The notes below the pieces were generated by a model. It did no database searches. It saw nothing but the letters and a program-made list of their open reading frames with translations, and was not told the origin of the DNA. From Sphaeroforma arctica JP610 (Eukaryota; Opisthokonta; Ichthyosporea; Ichthyophonida): DNA of 20,889 bases. Position numbers and translations under genes: made by a program. The stretch lies in NCBI RefSeq assembly GCF_001186125.1, contig NW_014040545.1, positions 88,198 through 109,086 of the forward strand, in the 5' to 3' direction. Shown here piece after piece: positions 17,042 to 20,889 of the stretch; position 1 is the stretch's first letter, and each line of letters begins with the position of its first letter.

Positions 17042-19638
17042 ATACCAGATTTCATTGATTAATCAAAATATAATTTAAAATTTCATGAATAGCAGACTAC
17101 TGTTTTTCGGAGTCAGACCCTTTATAACCAATACCTCATCGTTCTCTTTTGGAGTCACACCCTATTACCACCAATAGACATTAAGACTGATGTACAGTAC
17201 ACGGCAATAATGGCATTTAAGTAGGATATCCTTTTATTTATGACTAGAGAGACTTTTAGAGAATCGAGAGTCCATATTTAATTTTTACCGGGCTCAACGC
17301 CTCAACTGAGATTCTGATACACCTGACTCTGGGTGCCTAAAGTCATAATCTTATTCTATATGCATTTGTTTTTATTTAAAAAAAAAATACAAAATACAAA
17401 ATACAAAAGTGCTTTTTTAGAAGGGTGGCCTTTATAATTTACAAGCGTGACAGACGGACAGGACAGTGGAAGTAAAGGCCGGAGCTCGGAGGGCGGAGAG
17501 TGGAGAGTAAATATACTTCCCCGAAAACGGAAAAAATGCACTCTGAAGTGTCTGAACTCTGAAGTCTCAACTCCTAGTCTGAAAGGACCAGTGTCTTCGG
17601 AGGAGCCTGGGACTCGTAGAGGACTAGAAATTCTACTGCTGGTATCAAAAGTTGTAGGTAAAAATATGAGTTATGTACAGAGTCAATAAATACTCTAGTC
17701 TTTGTGTACACTGTACACTGTCCACCTAAAGGCAAAACAGTAGTGAGAAAACCTCCTGCTGTGCGCCTCTCTAGAGTTGTGGAGAGTAGAGTCTGGGACT
17801 GTACTGCTCAATTCACAATTGTATTTACATATAGGTAAAAGTTGTATTCCCCAGGGCCCAGGCCCAGGGCCCAGGGCCAGAGATGTCTTTTATAAAAATA
17901 GATATAGAATATTCTTGTTTCTGTACTTTGTGTAATTATGTGGTTGTAAATCTTGTTGACTTATTACTCTATTACTCCAATCCTGTCTAAACCCAGGTTT
18001 CTATCATAAATACTCTAACTGATGATTTAGAGCGCCACTTTCGTGTCGACCAACGGGAAGACAGTTCATCACAGCCTAGAGCATATATACTGCCCAAGTG
18101 CCTATGTTGTTCACTCTTGTCCTAAGCTCAATAAGTTATAGGGGTACGGAATATAAGTTCCAACTTTAATGTTAACTTTTTGATTTTTAAAAGTTATAAC
18201 TTTTATTTAGGACAAATCAACTACAAAGTTATTTTGGAAACTGCACTCAATAAGCTGTCCGATTGTTGAAAATTTTGGGCCACGAAAATGATAATAGGCA
18301 ATCAAAAGAGATTGAGCGTTTCAATTGTGACGACTGTCACCTGAGTGACCTGAAAAGTGCACCTATCCTATATGGAAGTGTACTATCGAGATATAAAAGT
18401 TACAATTTTAATGTTTATTCGAGGCATAACTAAAGATACAACTTTTAACGCATTGAGCTTAGCGCTTGTCACTTGTGTTTACTTTCGCACAGTGAACCAA
18501 AGTGACCGAACTTAGAACAATAAACTTAAACTGCTCAGAAGTCAGAACTACTTGTTTTTATATATACAAATGTTTACTTGTGACTTTGACTATATTTATA
18601 TCGAATCTCAAAGTTGTTGACAATGATCACTGACGTTTGACAATGGTCAGGCTGCTGCCTGCTGCCAGTGCCAGGTCGCTGGATAACCTGGATTCATACA
18701 ACATTATTTAAAAGCCCGCACGGTGAACAACCGACCTGGCAAATGTCCCGGCAAAATCGGAGATTAGCTAAACTACTGAACGTATTGAAAATCTGAGACC
18801 ACGAGCGTGTTCAGCGTGGCCAAATTAGCAACGGACAATACTTCAATTACATTATATTATAAGGATAGCATGTTCTTTTTTATATCGGGATAGCCACTGT
18901 AACACGATATAACACGATTTTCTAACTTGTATTAGTGTAATGCTGTCGGTCCTTATCTTTTGATCATAGGTGATTATTTAAAAAAATAATGAGCTGGGTT
19001 TTTTTTGGAGTAATATTTGAAATTATTTTGAAAATTAGCCAATTATAATCGTATATATATATATAGAAAGAGGCTATTTTTTTTTTTAAATGTTGAGAAA
19101 CTTTAGAATTTGACACCTCTCGAGGCTCACCTCCTCGTCTTTTGATTATTTTCTCATCACCTTCTTGTAGGGAATGTAGGCGGTTGTGATATTCACCTCC
19201 TCGCCCGTGGCAGCAAATTAAACCCTAAATCCCCGTGGCAGCACATCCTTTTTAATTTTTTGGAGAAGTTCCAAAATTAAATTTGTCGCAACATCTTCTT
19301 CTTCTCCTCCTGAGTATATAAGTTTTGGCATTTGTTGAGGAATTGTACAATATCTACGTATATATTTATAGTTTTAGATTAATTTGCTACTTTCTCATCC
19401 TCTTCTCGTCCTCGGAATAGCATATACTTTGGCTTTGGTTTTTAGAAATTGTATTGTTCTCCTCAGGCCAAAATTTGTATAAACAATTATAGAAAAAATG
19501 AACAGGGAGAACAGATGGACAAAAAAAATTAGAAAATGTAGCAGAAGAACAGGTAACCGTAGGTTCAATAGAATTACTACTATAAAGTATGTGAACATGT
19601 ATAACACACCGTTTGTTGGATGAGATGAACGTGCAACG
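17042..19638. other. AT-rich sequence without recognisable genes
   Basis: No frame in this 2.6-kb stretch resembles a known protein; the frame at 17447-17689 starts with GTG and is of low complexity. Small structures: two diverged copies of GGAGTCASACCCT near 17115 and 17155, an ACAAAAT microsatellite at about 17385-17408, a GGGCCCAGG repeat at about 17853-17880, an 18-bp palindrome at 18188-18205, a TA repeat at about 19053-19065, and two copies of CCGTGGCAGCA (about 19205 and 19232) next to repeated CACCTCCTCG. Confidence 0.6.
18188..18205. repeat. Perfect 18-bp palindrome
   Basis: TAAAAGTTATAACTTTTA reads the same on both strands. Related AAGTT(A/C)(T/C)AACTTT-like sequences occur nearby at about 18150, 18395 and 18433. 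Confidence 0.85.
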
Positions 19639-19908
19639 ATGGGGACAACATGCTGCGTTACAAAATGTAAAAAGAGGAGAGGTACAAAGTATAACCACTG
19701 CACAAATAGCGAAAATCGAGAAGTGCAGCTTTACTCGATGCGGCCGGAATGGCGATCTGTTTTAAAAGATCGCGTAAAAGTGGATACCAAAATGAGAGAC
19801 TACAGGTCTCAGGTCAGATTTTACAGCAACGGCTGTGCTGGTATATTTTTACCCCCCAAAAAGCTAGGGTATCCGCTTGTATGTTTTCACCCCCCCCCCA
19901 TAAGCTAG
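19639..19908 (+). other. Small open frame of unknown nature, overlapping transposon scraps
   Basis: The frame starts with ATG at 19639 and codes for 89 residues. The first 50 are basic, with MGTTCCVTKCKKRR at the start and SMRPEWRSVLKDRVKVDTKM later, and could be a remnant of a real protein. From 19793 the frame runs through a copia LTR scrap and the end of element 3, so the last third is not original coding sequence. The opening resembles a THAP domain start, but the required later Cys-x2-His pair is missing. I recognise no family. Confidence 0.3.
19793..19829 (+). repeat. Scrap of copia LTR start, plus strand
   Basis: TGAGAGACTACAGGTCTCAG and the following AGATTTTACAGCAA match the first 37-40 bases of the copia LTRs whose starts lie at 17036 and 14413 on the minus strand. 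There is no polypurine tract before it, so it is the start of a 5' or solo LTR. It ends where the Ty3 element 3 begins, so element 3 may have inserted into this LTR. Confidence 0.75.
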
Positions 19909-19919
19909 GATATCCGCTG
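19841..19919 (-). repeat. Tandem duplication around the polypurine tract of element 3
   Basis: Two units of 38 and 41 bp, 19841-19878 and 19879-19919. Each has, on the plus strand, GTAT(A/G)TTTT, a run of C (six or ten), AAGCTAGG and TATCCGCT. On the element strand each contains a G run followed by TAAAA or TGAAAA, so the probable polypurine tract and LTR start are present twice. Confidence 0.8.
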
Positions 19920-20056
19920 GAGTTATACTCGCTTATAAACTCGAGTTGTGGAATCGTCGTTCGCCTCTACACCGTGGTGAAATCTCACGAGGAGAGACAA
20001 ACTCCGATCCGGAAGTAGATGGTAGACATCTAGTATTCATCAACGTAACGTTGGAA

Positions 20057-20260
20057 TTATTGGCGTTGTGCCGCTTTCTTCTTCTGGCGAGTTTGCTCGG
20101 CTTTTTGGTATGCAGCGATATCATTCGGATCGTCAAAAGCTTCGGCTGACTCCCAAGTTGGATCACCTTCCCGCCAGCGTACCAAGTATTCTGTATTTCC
20201 TGTGGAATCATTCTGTCTATGTCGAATGATGTAACGGAAAGAGGAACTATCCTGCCACAT
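20057..20260 (-). pseudogene. Chromodomain of element 3 (fossil)
   Basis: The short frame carries FRYIIRHRQND, TEYLVRWREG, PTWESAEAFDDPNDIAAYQK and a basic tail rich in Lys and Gln. It matches the chromodomain of element 1 (YLVRWREG, PTWET, EAFDDANDIAAYHK). Chromodomains at the C-terminus of integrase define chromoviruses and guide insertion by binding modified histone H3. Confidence 0.88.
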
Positions 20261-20278
20261 ATGATCTTCTAAAGGGTT

Positions 20279-20875
20279 TTAGGTGGCACTATGGACTAAT
20301 CGCAAAAGTTCCACTCTAACTGGTTTATATTTGAAAGTATCTGGAAGTGAACCATCCTTGTGTGTCAGTTCATATCCTTGTCCCTGTCTGGCTTTGACAA
20401 CGTATGGTCCAAACATTGGTCGCATTGCTTTGGTTGTGCGACCTTCGGACAGCACCATTACCACATCCCATGGTTGAAAGGCGATAAAATCGTAAGCATG
20501 GAGGCGATCAAACTGCCTGGATAGTGTATCTGCGTATTTCTGCGTGACCTTGTAAAGCGTCGGCAAGATAGTGTCGTACAAACGATCCAGCCGGTGTGCC
20601 CAAGCCTCATTGGTGACCGGCTGATTCCCCGGAAAGTCATCCGTGAAATCAGCAAACGGAACATGACGGCGACCGAAGTCAGCACTGAATGGTGCTGTCT
20701 TGTGTCGCCAAGATATTCGGAGGTTCTGGCACAGCATAATAAGTGGTAGTCGGACATCCCATGCAGTAGGTAAAGGTTCACATAGCTTGCGAACTCCTTC
20801 GTGTATGTCTCTGTGTCTTCTCTCCGCTGCTCCCAGAACCTGAGGACAATTTGGTGGCGACTTCGCATGCACCAC
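20279..20875 (-). pseudogene. Integrase C-terminal part of element 3 (fossil)
   Basis: The 198-residue frame opens within the catalytic core at PQVLGAAERRHRDI, which holds the catalytic Glu, and continues through FGRRHVPFADFTD, TILPTLYKVTQKY, a block VVMVLSEGRTTKAM typical of the SH3-like part of Ty3 integrases (strands around a GR turn), LFGPYVVKARQ-like sequence and KPVRVELLRLVH. It aligns along its whole length with 4390-4980 of element 1. The core before the Glu lies outside the window. Confidence 0.87.
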
Positions 20876-20889
20876 TCCAACTTCTTGAG

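Larger units (their letters stand above)
19830..20889 (-). mobile_element. Third Ty3 chromovirus fossil, 3' end (element 3)
   Basis: Minus-strand element continuing past the right window edge. Visible parts: the end of the integrase core and its C-terminal region (20875-20279), a chromodomain (20260-20057), a 3' untranslated region and G-rich polypurine tracts (19899-19890 and about 19857-19852). The integrase C-terminus shares blocks with element 1, including FGRRHVPFADFTD and KPVRVELLRLVH, so it belongs to the same lineage, in opposite orientation. It is broken, but the visible coding part has few interruptions (about one or two), so it seems younger than element 1. Confidence 0.88.

Noticed and set aside
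17447-17689. 80-residue frame on the plus strand
   Set aside because: Starts with GTG, low complexity, no recognisable domain; probably chance in GA-rich DNA.
19387-19703. Two overlapping minus-strand frames of about 100 residues
   Set aside because: Both are rich in Phe, Cys and Leu from T-rich DNA and have no recognisable domain.
19639-19792. THAP zinc-finger domain
   Set aside because: Only the opening Cys pair fits; the later Cys-x2-His and the conserved Pro/Trp pattern are absent, and the frame runs into transposon sequence.
1-20889. tRNA or rRNA genes
   Set aside because: I looked for T-loop (GGTTCRANNCC) and tRNA-like acceptor pairs and found none with a matching cloverleaf; no rRNA-like sequence was seen.

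Overview
This looks like transposon-dense, gene-poor DNA from a eukaryotic nuclear genome. I found no gene that I can assign to the host with confidence. The contents are retroelements with LTR and polypurine-tract borders, one tyrosine-recombinase DNA transposon of Crypton type, and small insertions, tandem repeats and hairpins. The recombinase resembles, from memory, proteins common in stramenopiles such as diatoms and oomycetes and in other algae or protists. The Ty3 elements carry chromodomains, as in fungi, plants and oomycetes. A stramenopile, alga or fungus-like protist fits best, but the window does not settle the host.

Layout. (1) 1 to about 5650, plus: a Ty3-type chromovirus fossil (gag, protease, reverse transcriptase, RNase H, a methyltransferase-like domain, integrase, chromodomain, 34-bp tandem repeats, polypurine tract, start of the 3' LTR). 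(2) About 5660-8383, plus: the 3' part of a second Ty3-type fossil with the same methyltransferase-like domain and a 3' LTR. (3) 8384-11972, plus: the 3' end and LTR of a Ty1/copia fossil, split by a Crypton-like element on the minus strand (about 9002-11540). (4) 11973-13685: unassigned sequence with one small open frame, possible retroelement debris and a strong hairpin. (5) 13691-17036, minus: an internally shortened Ty1/copia fossil with 5-bp target duplications (GGAAT), a 180-bp insertion in one LTR and a nearly perfect 272-bp tandem duplication. (6) 17042-19638: AT-rich sequence without recognisable genes. (7) 19639-20889: a small unassigned frame, a scrap of copia LTR start, and the 3' end of a third Ty3 chromovirus on the minus strand, related to element 1.

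Order of events. The copia element at 13.7-17.0 kb inserted, then received the 180-bp insertion in one LTR and the 272-bp duplication. The Crypton-like element lies inside another copia LTR and is therefore younger than it. The most unusual content is a Dam-like N6-adenine methyltransferase-type domain between RNase H and integrase in two different Ty3 elements. Next is the Crypton recombinase gene, which is nearly intact: one in-frame stop and two frame changes, at or near homopolymers, that cancel each other.
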